Assembly: GCF_027244095.1 (NCBI RefSeq)
Contig: NC_069662.1
Coordinates: forward strand, 144,292,294-144,356,293
From: Hemicordylus capensis
Taxonomy: Eukaryota > Chordata > Lepidosauria > Squamata > Cordylidae
DNA length: 64,000 nt
Direction of reading: 5' to 3'
The position numbers and the translations under genes are program-made. How positions within the stretch are numbered: position 1 is the stretch's first letter; the number at the start of each line of letters is the position of its first letter. The notes beneath the pieces are model-generated. The model saw only the letters and a program-made list of their open reading frames with translations, ran no database searches and was not told the origin of the DNA. Of this stretch, positions 43,005 to 53,276 are shown piece by piece.

Positions 43005-43286
43005 CTGTTATACAGTAGACTTGTACAAAATGGTTAATGGAGTCACTGTAGTCCTAAAACCAGAGTAAGTGGTCAGCTTACAAAGTGTCTTTATGGTTTC
43101 TCCCGCTGCCAAGAATGTTTGAATAATGCAACGAACTCCCCGTGTTGTTGCTTCAGTGGTGGCTTGTGCCACTATTGTGGCATTCTGCACGTGGGGCAAA
43201 ATGGTTTGGCTGTGCTGCAGTAACTGGAGAACAGGCGTGCAACCCTGTGCCCTTGCAAGGAGTACAGAGCTGCTGAGATGTCTTGG

Positions 43287-43420
43287 CTGGGGTAGGCAAC
43301 CTTGGCTCTCTCGCTGCTGTTGAACTACAACTCCCATCATCACTAGCCACAGTAAATTGTGGCTGAGTGTGATGGGCATTATATTCCAACAACAGAGTCA
43401 GTCAAGGTTGCCTACCCCGA
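43287..43420. mobile_element. Palindromic hAT-like MITE
   Basis: The ends are TGGGGTAGGCAACCTTGG and its complement CAAGGTTGCCTACCCC. Internal complementary arms are CTACAACTCCCATCATC and GTGATGGGCATTATATTCC. No clear target duplication remains. Confidence 0.7.
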
Positions 43421-43893
43421 TATAAGGAGGCCCTGCCTCTCTCCCCACCTTGATTCCTTGGTTAAGTTATGGCTTAATACCATTAGTTAATACCATACTG
43501 CATGTGCTCATCATTGCAAACAGCATCTATGCAGCAGTAGCTCTTCCATGTGGATCTGCTGTGCGGTGCAGTCTCTCCTTACATTTGTACTTCATCTTTT
43601 CCCACGCTGAGCACACCTTCTTGGTGGTAGCCCGTGAATCTGCCACATGGAAGCATTTTTCAGCATGTCTTGTGACCTGGCCGTGGCTAATTGCCACTTT
43701 ACCACGAAGGAAGTTCCTGGACATAGACTGTAATAATAAAGATTTGATTAGATTACTATAAAAGAGCCAGTTGTTGTTAGACTACAACATCCATGGTGGG
43801 GAAACAGTTTTGTCAGACCCAAGCATGTTAATGTGGTGGTGTTTGTGTATGTGTACACACTACACTCCCCCTCTCTCCTTACACCATCTACAG

Positions 43894-44210
43894 CAGAGCT
43901 GCACAACAGAGCCAGTGTGGTGTGTCCGTAGGGGTTAGAGTGTTGGACTAGGACTGAGGAGACCCACATTCAAATCCCCATTCAGCCATGAAACTCACTG
44001 GGAGATTCTGAGCCAATAACTTCTCTCTCAGCCTAATCTCCCTCACAGGGTGGTTGTGAGGATAAGCATGACCACATATACTGCTCTGGGCTCCTTGGAG
44101 GAAAAGCAGGATAGAAATGTAAAAATAAACTCCCATCATAGGGAGTGACTATTGGCCACTTGCTGGGGATGATGGGAGTTGTAGTCCAACAACAGCTGGA
44201 CGGTCAAAAA
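43894..44210. mobile_element. Palindromic MITE split by a tRNA-derived SINE
   Basis: The left MITE end CAGAGCTGCACAAC (43894) is separated from the right part (about 44130-44210: CTCCCATCATAGGG, GGGGATGATGGGAGTTGTAG, CCAACAACAGCTGG) by a SINE at 43908-44131. Confidence 0.65.
43908..44131 (+). repeat. tRNA-derived SINE (TGGTTAGAGTG type)
   Basis: The head GCCAGTGTGGTGTGTCC and GGGGTTAGAGTGTTGGAC is box A-like and TTCAAATCCC is box B-like. The body is TCTCTCAGCCTAATCTCCC and ACAGGGTGGTTGTGAGGAT, and the tail CTCTGGGCTCCTTGGAGG is followed by AAATGTAAAAATAA. A 3' piece of the same family is at 49570-49650 and a reverse copy at 62695-62935. Confidence 0.75.
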
Positions 44211-44361
44211 TGTATGTTTGTCATACACTCACCTTGACTTAATGACAATCAATAGTGGTCTTGTATAGAGGATGCTCGGTAAGATCAGTAGCTGAATCCT
44301 CAGTGTTGACTCGCTTAGAAGCTAGTGTCTGTGGATATACTGACCCTTTCTTTTGTTGCAG

Positions 44362-44649
44362 GTGAAATTAGATGCTACTGTGATGCTGCACACTGTGTCG
44401 CAACAGGCTATATGTGCAAATCTGAGCTCAGCGCATGCTTCTCTAGACTGCTTGACCCGCAGAATACACATTCTCCTCTTGCCCACGGCTGCTTGGACTC
44501 TCTTGCAAGTACATCAGAGATCTGTCAAGCTAAACAGGCACAAAACCACTCTGGCACTACCATCCCCACGTTGGAGTGTTGCCATGAAGACATGTGCAAT
44601 TACAGAGGGCTGTATGATGTTCTCTCTCCTTCCAGAGGGGAGGCTTTGG
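44362..44649 (+). CDS. BAMBI: BAMBI exon 2: cysteine-rich ectodomain
   Basis: A 288-nt exon encoding residues 26-122. It carries the three-finger, TGF-beta-receptor-type extracellular domain: Cys30, 32, 37, 44, 51, 69, 80, 98, 99 and 104, ending in the signature CCHEDMCNY (CC-x4-CN). An N-glycosylation sequon lies at N87-H-S. In BAMBI this domain associates with type I receptors, and the protein lacks a kinase, so it acts as a decoy that dampens BMP/activin/TGF-beta signalling. The splice sites GCAG|GT and G|GTAAG keep phase 1 on both sides. The frame is intact. Confidence 0.97.
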
Positions 44650-45854
44650 GTAAGTCATGCTTTTGGCTGATATGCAGACAAGCTTACTTGCAAGAAGCAA
44701 GACTCTGGGGCTGTTCACACGACCAGGCGGGTGGGGGAGAGAAGGCAGGGTTCAACCTACCTTCCCCCAGACGACCCTTTGCAGCCCAGATAGTGTGCAA
44801 GCCGCGTGCCCACATGTTCAGTGCTGCCTAGAGCAGCACAGATGATTCTCCACGCTGCTCCCGGCTGCACTGGTAAACAGGCCAAGACTCACTGTCCTGG
44901 CCTCCGTGAATCCCGCAGTGCACCTCATGCCGGGCACAGTGAACTGGGGAAATCCCCAAGTGGACAGGTGCTTCAGGCACCCGTGTCTGCCAGTGCGAGC
45001 TGCAAAACACAGTCCCAGAGCTGGGGTTAAGTGCGTTTGTACCCTTAACATTGGCTAAGAGCCGGGCTTCGGCACTGGGTTTGGTGCCACAACACCGTGA
45101 GAATTGGGCAGCCAAGCCCAGGCGTGGCTGCTCATGAGAACAGCCTCTTTGTGTGCCTGCTAATGATCCTGGGCTTGAATGTAACTGAGCACATAAGGGG
45201 AGGAAGCCTATAGCTGGGCATATCTCTGTCAAATGGCATGCTTGTCTGCATTGACGTGAAACACTAAGCTTCCTTTCCCTACCTACCCACTCCCCACGTT
45301 TCTAGCAGGTCTGGCAGCTTGCCAAGGAAAGCTAGTCTAGGGAGGGCCGCTGGTTAAAATTCTATGTCACCCAGCTTGGACTGGGGAAAAAAAAATTATG
45401 AGAATGTGCAAATGACATTTTATTGAAGCTTGTTAAGCAGTAATGAAAGAAAACACAACTTAAAACTCTGCTGTGTTTCCAGTCACCAAGGTGTAATTGC
45501 TAAATCAAAGAGAGGATAGCCCCCAAAGATATCTCCCCATAACCCAGATATCTAAAAGTATGGACTTCAATGTCGGGCAGTTACATTTCCTGTCTGCAGT
45601 TCCTGTTTGCAAAGCATCAGTGAATCTCCATCACTGGGAGTGCCCATTTAATTGAATTGCTGGGCTTGAACTTTCCAGAAGATCAAAGCTGATGCTTTGT
45701 TGTGCTACAGGATGGATCTGCGTTAATCCTCTACAACTTGGCAGGATGCTTCTGATTTCTTGAAAGATAGTAAAACTCTTTCACTGCTCTGAATTACCAT
45801 CACTTTATGTTGCTTGGCTTTTGACTTGTTCTGTTTTCTTGAGGCAGGTTCAGT

Positions 45855-46169
45855 GTAGGAACCTGCCTTATACTGAGTCAGGCCGTTGGTTCTCTTAGCT
45901 CAGTATTGTTTCCACTGGCTGGCAGTGGCTCTCCAATGTTTCAGGCAGGATTCTTTTCCAGTCCTACCTGGAGATACCAGGGAGTGAACCTGGGACCTCC
46001 TGCATGCAACACAGGTTTTCTACCACTGAGCTACAGCCCGTTCCCCTAAGGGGAATATCTTTTAGTAGACAGTGCTCACACGTAGTGAGCAGGGTAGATC
46101 TGGCCAGGGCAGATCTTGCTTGGCAAAGGGAACAAATCATGCTTACTACCACAAGACCAGCTCTCCTCC
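45855..46169 (-). repeat. 5S/tRNA chimeric SINE with well-preserved tRNA-like unit
   Basis: The middle, read on the minus strand, has GGGCTGTAGCTCAGTGGTAG (box A region), a GTTGCATGCAGGAGGTCCC arm and GGTTCACTCCC (box B). The 5S-like part on the same strand is TTGCCAAGCAAGATCTGCCC. This is the clearest example in the window of a 5S-like head followed by a tRNA-like unit. Confidence 0.88.
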
Positions 46170-46379
46170 CTTTTCTTATGCATGCATACCTGTCCTGTGC
46201 ATATGTACTTGGAAGTAAACCCCACTGTATTCTAGGGGGCTTTCTTACTCCCAGGTAAGTGTGCATTGGATTGCAGCCTTAATATTATGCCCACTACAGT
46301 TTTCCATCAATCTTGAGCTAGTGTGCAGGTGTAACCTTTGTAATCACAACTTGGAACACCTAATAAGTCATGAGACATT

Positions 46380-46595
46380 AATAAAATCCCCTGCTAACTG
46401 AGCAAAGGGACACCTTTTTAAAGTGGCGATTCTCCACCCCCCAACACAGCATCCCTCCAGTGGCTGTTGCTGGTGTCTTATCCTAGGCTTCTCTTTTAGA
46501 TTGTGAGCCCTTTGGGAACCCTTTTATTTATTTATATCTATGTAAACTGCTTTGGGAACTTTTGTTGAAAAGTGGTATATGAATATTTGTCATAC
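46380..46595 (-). repeat. Family A dispersed repeat, reverse orientation
   Basis: CTAACTGAGCAAAGGGACAC, AGTGGCTGTTGCTGGTGTC and TTAGATTGTGAGCCCTTTGG, ending TGTTGAAAAGTGGTATATGA. Confidence 0.75.
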
Positions 46596-46731
46596 TCGTT
46601 GTGTATATGGAAAAAGTAATTTTAGTAAGGAAGAAATTTTAAAAGTCCTAAAGTATGTCTAGATCATTAAGAAAACACAATTTTATCAGGAAAATCCAAC
46701 GTTGCCTTTTGTTTTGAAAGATGGAAAAGTG

Positions 46732-46760
46732 TGTGTGTGTGTATGTATATATGTATATAT

Positions 46761-46828
<68 letters not shown>

Positions 46829-46852
46829 GTATATGTATGTATGTATTTTATT
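46732..46852. repeat. TA/TATG-rich microsatellite
   Basis: GTGTGTATGTATATATG passes into about 30 TA units and then TATG repeats. Self-complementary TA DNA of this length can extrude cruciforms and is often unstable. Confidence 0.92.
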
Positions 46853-47205
46853 AGAACGTATATTTTCAAGAGGTGGTTGTAAAGCTTTACAGCAAGCCAA
46901 ATAATGCTGGTGGTCTCTGGCTCCCCCCATACCCCTACTTACATGATTAGCAACAACTGCTTTGCCAAAGGGTAAATACAAATACAGTGGCAAAATGCCA
47001 TTTTTTGTTTCAATTATGGCCTGCTATAGTTCTTTTAAAATTATCTTGACTTACAAAGCACTTCATGATTCTTATTTTATCCTTGCAATTCTTTGAGGAA
47101 TGTTGGGAAACTTTCCCAAGGCTCATCACATGAACGACATAGCTGACTGAGGACCATTTCACCCATTAGACTTTGGGGCAAAGCTGGGTTTACCTCTGTG
47201 TACAG

Positions 47206-47341
47206 CAGGACTGTTCAGTTTCTGCCCTCATGCAGATGTTGGCCTACAACTCCCATAATCCCTGGCTATTAGCCTCGGTGGCTGGGGATGATGGGAGTTG
47301 TAGTCCAAACACATCTGGGGGAGCAAAAGTTGAGCAGCCCG
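47206..47341. mobile_element. Palindromic hAT-like MITE, first of a tandem trio in BAMBI intron 2
   Basis: The left end CAGGACTGTTCAG pairs with the right end GTTGAGCAGCCCGG. Inner arms are CTACAACTCCCATAATCC and GGGGATGATGGGAGTTGTAG. The flanking octamers GTGTACAG and GCGTGCAG agree at six of eight. Confidence 0.7.
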
Positions 47342-47404
47342 GCGTGCAGTCAGTGAGGAACCTCAGCTAGGCATACCTACCTGACAAATGTACCTGTATG
47401 ACAT

Positions 47405-47512
47405 ACCTATTAACTTGGGGCCCCATATGTTGTTGGATACAACTACCATCATCCCCCAGCCAGAATGGCTTCCGAGTAGTAGTTCAGGAACCCAAGTTTG
47501 AGAACCTCTGTC
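47405..47512. mobile_element. Palindromic MITE, second of the trio
   Basis: ACTTGGGGCCCCATATG, CAACTACCATCATCCCCC and AACCCAAGTTTGAGAACC resemble the GGGGTTCTCAAACTTGGGG form at about 22925. The left end is poorly preserved. Confidence 0.55.
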
Positions 47513-47588
47513 TTAGAGGTATAGCTAAAATGCAGTGTGTGAAGTAGCCCCGAGTTGGAATCTGAATCTGGGTTTCCAGTGTCCAAAC

Positions 47589-47724
47589 CAGGAGTGCCCA
47601 ACTTCAGCCCTCCAGCTGTTGTTGGACTGCAACCCCCATCATCCCCAGCTACAGTGGCCAATAATAAATGATTGTGGGAGTTGTAGTCCAATAATGGCTG
47701 CATGGTTGAAGTTGGGCACCACTG
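47589..47724. mobile_element. Palindromic hAT-like MITE, third of the trio
   Basis: The ends are CAGGAGTGCCCAACTTC and GAAGTTGGGCACCACTG. Inner arms are CAACCCCCATCATCCCC and TGTGGGAGTTGTAGTCC. The flanking octamers GTCCAAAC and GTCTAACC agree at six of eight. Confidence 0.72.
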
Positions 47725-47979
47725 GTCTAACCCTACACTTTATCTACTGTATCACACTGGTCTTCTATTTGGTGGTCTTTGGGCATTTGTCCACCTATTT
47801 CCCATAACAGTTACAACTTCAGTGGTGCATGAGAATAGCTTTGGGAACTGTACAAAATGTTGAGGAGTGGGCCTCTTGTGATTCAAGCCCTGGCTTCTAG
47901 GTTGGACACCTAGATTGAAATAAGGAGCCTTATTTTATTGTGGTCTTACTCCTTCCTATTTTTTTTTTTTTTTTTGCAG

Positions 47980-48398
47980 GACAAGGAAGCAGATATCAAC
48001 ATGATAACAGCAGAAACCTCATCACCAAGGTTCAGGAGCTGACTTCCTCTAAAGAACTCTGGTTCAGGGCAGCCGTAATTGCTGTCCCTATTGCTGGTGG
48101 GCTGATCTTGGTGCTCCTCATCATGCTAGCCCTGAGAATGCTCAGGAGTGAAAACAAACGCTTGCAAGACCAGCGGCAGCAAATGCTCTCCCGGTTGCAC
48201 TACAGCTTTCATGGGCACCATTCCAAGAAAGGACAGGTGGCCAAGTTAGACTTGGAATGCATGGTGCCCGTCTCGGGCCATGAGAACTGCTGCATGACCT
48301 GTGACAAAATGAGACAGCCAGATCTCAGCAATGACAAAATACTTTCACTAGTCCACTGGGGAATGTATGGCGGGCATGGAAAGCTGGAATTTGTCTGA
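47980..48398 (+). CDS. BAMBI: BAMBI exon 3: juxtamembrane, transmembrane and cytoplasmic tail
   Basis: Encodes residues 122-260. Extracellular stalk QGSRYQHDNSRNLITKVQEL is followed by a transmembrane helix at about 152-173 (AAVIAVPIAGGLILVLLIML) and a short basic tail with RMLRSENKRLQDQRQQ and HGHHSKKGQ. The C-terminus is SLVHWGMYGGHGKLEFV, and TGA lies at 48396-48398. There is no kinase domain, which is the defining feature of this pseudoreceptor. Total length is 260 residues, the same as human BAMBI as I recall it, with only scattered substitutions. No break is seen; the gene looks functional. Confidence 0.97.
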
Positions 48399-48850
48399 AC
48401 TCTTCCTTTTGGTTTATTTTTTTTATATATATCTATTTTTAAACTTTGATCTTAAAATTACTAGGAAAACTTTTTCAAAGGCCTTTGGGTTCTGCTGGAC
48501 AGGAGCACTTTATATGGGGAACAGCCTACACACATTAATCATTTTTAAAGAAACAAAGGACCTCTGCTGAGCAAACCTTGGATATGTCTTCTGAAGGATT
48601 CCAAAAGTTATCTAATTTGCACAGAGTAAATACACTCAAATGTATTGTTTGCTTTAAAATTATGGAAGCAAAAATGAGAAGTTATACACACTGTTACCAC
48701 AGTTGTCTGAGCTGTAGAGAGATGAAAATTGAGTTATACTATTAAACTGTATGCAAGTTCTGATGTAAAGATTTTTTTAAAATATAAATATAAATATATA
48801 AATATATATATATAAATATTTTGTCTGAAACCTATTTGTGGTTTTGTGTA
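48399..48850 (+). other. BAMBI: BAMBI 3' UTR
   Basis: AT-rich and free of repeats, with ATTAAA at 48741-48746 as a possible polyadenylation signal and a TATAAATA-rich stretch at 48780-48822. I recall a similar AT-rich end in human BAMBI mRNA. The exact end is not readable. Confidence 0.6.
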
Positions 48851-49569
48851 TGAAGCACTGACTTGCTATAAAATGCATTGGCTCCCCCGCCCTTTAGTAT
48901 TTGGTGTGTTTTGCATAATGTGAACTCAAGTATTCATCCAAGTAAATGCACACAAACTTGCACTCCTCTCTGGTTTAGTTTTTATTGCTAAAACTGTCCA
49001 AATCATTTCCTTCTGTCCTAAGTTTCTGTTGCTGTAAGGGTAAATGGCTACTTCATTCTGCCATTGTGTTCCAATAGGTATAAGTGACTCTCGTTGTTGT
49101 TTAAGTAACTTTACAAATTCTCCTTGCATAATAGTGAATGCACAAATTATGATATTGTGCTAAGCAACATGAAATGGAACAGCACTGGCTGACTTCTGAC
49201 AAGCCAGTATATTATCCAAACAATAGTGATGGGGCCCAAACAATCTGGTCATGTGATCGATGGCTGGGCCTAGCAGTAGCACCTGCACAGGTATGGAGCA
49301 CAGCCACCTGGATGGCATCAGTTCGCTGGCTGTAGGGAGGAGGAGAGAAGGTGCTCCTGGGAAAGATAATCTCAAGAGGCAGTTTAGCAGTGGTCTCTGA
49401 ATATGCATGACATAGCCACGATGTCATAACACCAGTATGGAACATGCACGGAGAGTCTTTATGAAGATTGCCTCCTAGTGCAACTGTGAGCACTGTTTTT
49501 GTATTAAAATTTACAAAGGCCGTCAGGAACCAGATGAAAGTCTTAAGTGGACAGGAGGAAACCTAAGTA
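48851..49569. other. DNA downstream of BAMBI, nothing recognised
   Basis: No repeat family or exon recognised. A 67-codon minus frame at 48926-49129 has no supporting evidence. Confidence 0.4.
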
Positions 49570-49665
49570 TGTAGTACACCGCTCTGGGCTCCTTGGGAGG
49601 AAGAGCGGGATATAAATGTTAAAAAAATTAAATTAAAATTAATAAAAAATAAAAATTAATAAATA
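49570..49665 (+). repeat. 3' end of the TGGTTAGAGTG-type SINE
   Basis: CTCTGGGCTCCTTGGGAGG, GAGCGGGATATAAATG and an AT-rich tail match the end of the SINE at 43908-44131. Confidence 0.65.
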
Positions 49666-49819
49666 CACACACCTCACTACACAAAATAGTACAGTCCAAA
49701 AGTACTGACTTTACTACTTGATTTACCACTCTCTACTACATGCAAATAACCCCCTTTGCCCAATTCTGCCTGTGTTTACTTGGCAGTCTGTTTCATTTCA
49801 ATGAAACTGTTCCCAGATA

Positions 49820-50042
49820 ACTGCTACTACTATTACTTGTATACAACTTTACAAAAAGTTCACAAAGAATAATCATAAGATGGTTCCTTGCTCACAGTCT
49901 AAAAAGAAACAAGCTAGACACCAGCAAAAGCCACTGGAGGGTTGTTGTGCCGTGAATGAATAGGCCAAGTTGTTCTCCCCCTGCTTAATATAAAGACCAC
50001 TTTGGGAGGTGACTCTTTGCCCAGCTAGCAGGGGCATAACAA
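49820..50042 (+). repeat. Family A dispersed repeat
   Basis: TTGTATACAACTTTACAAAA, CTAAAAAGAAACAAGC, CCAGCAAAAGCCACTGGAGG and CCCAGCTAGCAGGGGC, in the family A block order. Confidence 0.7.
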
Positions 50043-50626
50043 TATTATTTCAACATCAGATAAGTGCACACAATCTTCATATCTCTTTTCCTTTCTCCCC
50101 CCGACCCCCACAGCTCTTTCAATGTTGGTAACAATGAGATAAGAAATATGGGGTGACTGGTAGGACGTAACATAACTTTCCATCTGAAGGCTGCAATGGC
50201 AGACGTGAAAACAGTCCTGTACCTTCTGGAGAGTTTAAAGGCAGTGATTTAAAACTGGCTGGGTGAGCAGTCTGTCCAAACTATTGCCAGCTGTGTAGTG
50301 AACTGCTTCAGAAGGTACACGTTTTGGCTTCTCTGAATGGCAGGACTGGAGGACAGGCAAACTGGTCACTCTGAAGGCTGTTTTGCATGTTCCAGTGTGT
50401 AGTAAAGGTTTCTTTCTGTTCCCTAGTGTGTAAAATGACTCTTTGGACAAAGTTGACTGTGCTTATCCCAGGAAAAAAACAAAAACTGGACAAGCTGGAT
50501 TCTGCCTATCCCACTGGGCACATAGTGCAGCTGCTTAATATAAGAATGAGGAGGACATGGGAACATGTTGCTGCTCTCATTCTGCATGGAGAAATATCAG
50601 GCAATGCCATGATGACTTTAAATAAA

Positions 50627-50800
50627 GGTAAAAGGTAAAGAGTGGGTTTTGATTCCTGGTGACCACAGAGCCCTGTGGTTGTCTTTGGTAGAATATAAGA
50701 AGGGTTTACCATGGCCTCCTCCCGCATAGTATGAGCGGATGCCTTTCAGCATCTTCCTAGATCGCTGCTGCCTGATCTAGTACCAGCGGGGATTTTACTA
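50627..50800 (-). repeat. tRNA-headed SINE with Bov-B-like tail, head missing
   Basis: GGTAAAAGGTAAAGAGTGGG, GACCACAGAGCCCTGTGG, GGGTTTACCATGGCCTCC and CAGCATCTTCCTAGATCG, ending after TACCAGCGGGGATTTT, before the box B complement. Confidence 0.75.
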
Positions 50801-52860
50801 CATGCCAGATTCTGCTTAGATGTGTTCAGGAGACGGTCGGTGGCTTAAGTGGCTGTGCTGAGAGAGCCATCTCTCTTCTCTGCAACATGGCCAAGGATGC
50901 TGGGGTAAACCTCGGTCTCAGATGCTTCCATTTTGCTGCCCTGAGAGACTAGCTGGTTGAGCAAGTAAAATGACCCGCCCTGTTGGAACTCCTATACCCC
51001 ACACCACACATCACTATGGTGGTGTGAACTGGCTTCTAACAATGTGAGATAACACAGAGAAACTTTGAAATGAAGTGAGCTGTCCAATGGCGCGATTGCT
51101 GTGAAAGGGCTTCATGTCTCATTTTAGGAGGCAAAGACATGTTCGTTCCATGGAGAAAAACTGTCTTGGGGTGACAGTATAGACCAGGGGTGGTTCCCAA
51201 CAAGGGTTCCTCCAGATGTTGCTGAAAACTGAATTACAACCCCCAGCCACAATAAACTGGAGTGATCCAGGTTGGGAACCTCCCCTGGTAATAAGCAGTT
51301 CATGTGGCCATAAACTAGGTAGGCGAGTTCTACCCAGTTCTGGGAGCTGACACAGCTAAGTGCACTCCTGTTTTGCCATAGTGTGTTAGATAAAAACAAG
51401 GCAGGAGACGGGGCGCTTGGTTGTCAAGTTCCAGCTAGGTAGGATGAGTGAGCCCTACCCAGGCTGATTCAGTCCCTAGCTTCTGAACAGGGTAGGCAGG
51501 AAAATCATCCTACCTGACTTCAGTGTTCCCTTGAACAGGGATTCCCAGATGTTGCTGACTACAGCTCCCAGAATCTCCAGCTGCAATGGCTTTTGCTTGG
51601 GGATTATGGGAGTTGTAGTCAACAACATCGGAGAATCCCTTTTAGAGGGGGTACACTGTCCATCTGGGGCTTAGTGAATGCTCAAGCTCACTGCCACCTT
51701 CCTTGCTTTTCTCACACACGATTGCAAAACAGGAGCACACCCAGCTTCTGAAACAGGGTTCTTCTCCTACCCAGTGTATGGTCGTGTGAACTGCCCTCAT
51801 ATGCCAGTTCTGAATCCACCAATTACTTCCACTAGTTCATGACAATGTGATTACTGCCAGTTTAAGTGGTTCAGCAATTGTGCTCTGAACCATATAAAAA
51901 CCACATAAAATGAGTGTGTATTTTCATATCTGTAATTGGAGGAAAGCCCACCCCCCAAATTAGGAAAACTGAAACCCAGTGTCTGAAATGCAGCTTCGGC
52001 TGCAGTCCTCTGCACACTGGCTTGGAAGTGGTCCTTTTGAACAGCGGAACTTCCTTCTGAGTAAACAACACAGATCGACCAGGCCTCACGACTCCTTTGT
52101 GCCCCTTCCCAATTTCCTCCTCTGGATGTCAGTTTTCAAAATAATGATGGCTGTGGCATTTCTGATGTCTCTGCTGATTCCAGGCTCCCCAGCAACTGTA
52201 GGTCTCCTCTCGACTCCTGCTTAACTGATTCTATTAAAAAGCCCTTGCACCACAGGGGGGGTTGACCTTCTGAAATACCAAATGTGTCTACTTTGGAAAT
52301 CACAAAGCTTCCCTCCTCACAAGGGCTTGGAAATCTGGTTTCAATATTGGGTGATTACAGGCTGAGCAGGGAGCATGAGAGTCTCTTCTGGTAGCTGAGG
52401 CACTGGGCAGACTTATCTGGTGGCAAATCTCGGGCTCGCTAGCAGTCTTTCTTACTCCAGTGTTTACAGCTGCCAAAGCCAATAAATTCAGTCCAGATTA
52501 ATTCACATGTAACTGAGATCAGAATCCTGCCCATGAGGCTCAGCAGTGAAGTCTTTCCTTTCCTGTGCTGGAGGGCAAAGCCTTTTGCTTTTCTTTGCTT
52601 ACGAGTCTCTTTTGTGAACACTTCTGAAAGCAAACCTTTTGTTCTCCGAAGTGCAAATGAAGCCGCATTTTTATTAGAAACCTGGACATCTCAATATAGA
52701 CCAAGTTGAAGGTCTGTTGAGTCTTTGCTAGGCTCAGCTAAGACTGAACCAGGAAGCTCTTGATATGCACATTAGTGCCTCTTAGTGTGTGTTTTTAATA
52801 TCCCAGATCTTCAGCACATTGCCCTCAAAAATGGCTAACACGAATAGCATAAGACAAATA
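50801..52860. other. Intergenic stretch with two MITE remnants
   Basis: A palindromic MITE at 51185-51287 (CAGGGGTGGTTCCC, GGGAACCTCCCCTG) and another at about 51535-51645 (GGGATTCCCAGATGTTG, GGGAGTTGTAGTCAAC). The rest is unrecognised. Confidence 0.5.
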
Positions 52861-52990
52861 ATTTAAGTGGTTTTAATTGTGGTTTTAAATTGTTTTAAGG
52901 TTTTAATTTTTAATCTGTTGTATGTGGTTGTAAACTGCCCAGTGTTTGAATTTTGGGGTGGTCTACAAATTTTAAATAAAATAAAATAAA
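52861..52990 (+). repeat. L2-like LINE 3' tail
   Basis: TTTTAATTGTGGTTTTAAAT, GTTGTAAACTGCCCAG, GGGGTGGTCTACAAATTT and an AAATAAAATAAAAT tail, the end pattern of squamate L2 copies at 55130, 56240 and 56910. Confidence 0.65.
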
Positions 52991-53129
52991 GAAAACTAAA
53001 TAAATTAAAAAATGGCAGCACGGGGGGCGGGGGGGAGGGACCCCAAGAGACCCTCTTCATTTTTCCCAGGTTTAACAATGCTGCTGTAATCAGAAAGTGG
53101 TTGCAATCAATGTGAGTGCATCAGGGCTG

Positions 53130-53276
53130 AAGCTATAATTGAGCAGATGGGTTCAAAGAACCTGGGCCCCCAACTTCACACTTCCATATTATCTTCATTA
53201 TCTCCCTTACTCCTAGGGGCCACCGGGAGAGGGGTGAACATGGGCCCCCTTTCCCCTAGCGACACCCCTGGAGTGC
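53130..53276 (+). mobile_element. Fragment of the CAGGGGTGGAGCC hAT-like family
   Basis: GGTTCAAAGAACCTGGGCC near the left and GCGACACCCCTGG at the right edge. No intact inverted ends. Confidence 0.4.

Larger units (their letters stand above)
35355..44361 (+). other. BAMBI: BAMBI intron 1
   Basis: A 9-kb phase-1 intron with donor GTGAGT and acceptor TTTTGTTGCAG. The first 1.9 kb is GC-rich with many CpGs and a polypyrimidine block (about 37080-37165). A (TG)n run lies at 37805-37834. The 38000-39140 part is unrecognised. The rest holds the nested SINE/LINE complex at 39146-40158, SINEs and MITEs listed separately. Open frames in the GC-rich part are compositional. Confidence 0.85.
44650..47979 (+). 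other. BAMBI: BAMBI intron 2
   Basis: A 3.3-kb phase-1 intron. It holds a reverse 5S/tRNA SINE (45855), a reverse family A repeat (46380), a TA-rich microsatellite (46732) and three MITE-type elements (47206-47724). It ends in a T17 tract before the GCAG acceptor at 47979. The first 1.2 kb (44650-45850) is unrecognised. Confidence 0.85.

Noticed and set aside
44657-44845. Extension of BAMBI exon 2 past the donor site
   Set aside because: The GTAAG donor at 44650 joins in phase to exon 3 and gives the conserved 260-residue protein; the read-through frame has no similarity to BAMBI.
46648-46993. Tyr/Ile-rich minus-strand frames
   Set aside because: They are translations of the TA/TATG microsatellite in BAMBI intron 2.
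48926-49129. A 67-codon minus-strand frame downstream of BAMBI as a small gene
   Set aside because: No domain, no repeat or synteny support, and short enough to arise by chance.
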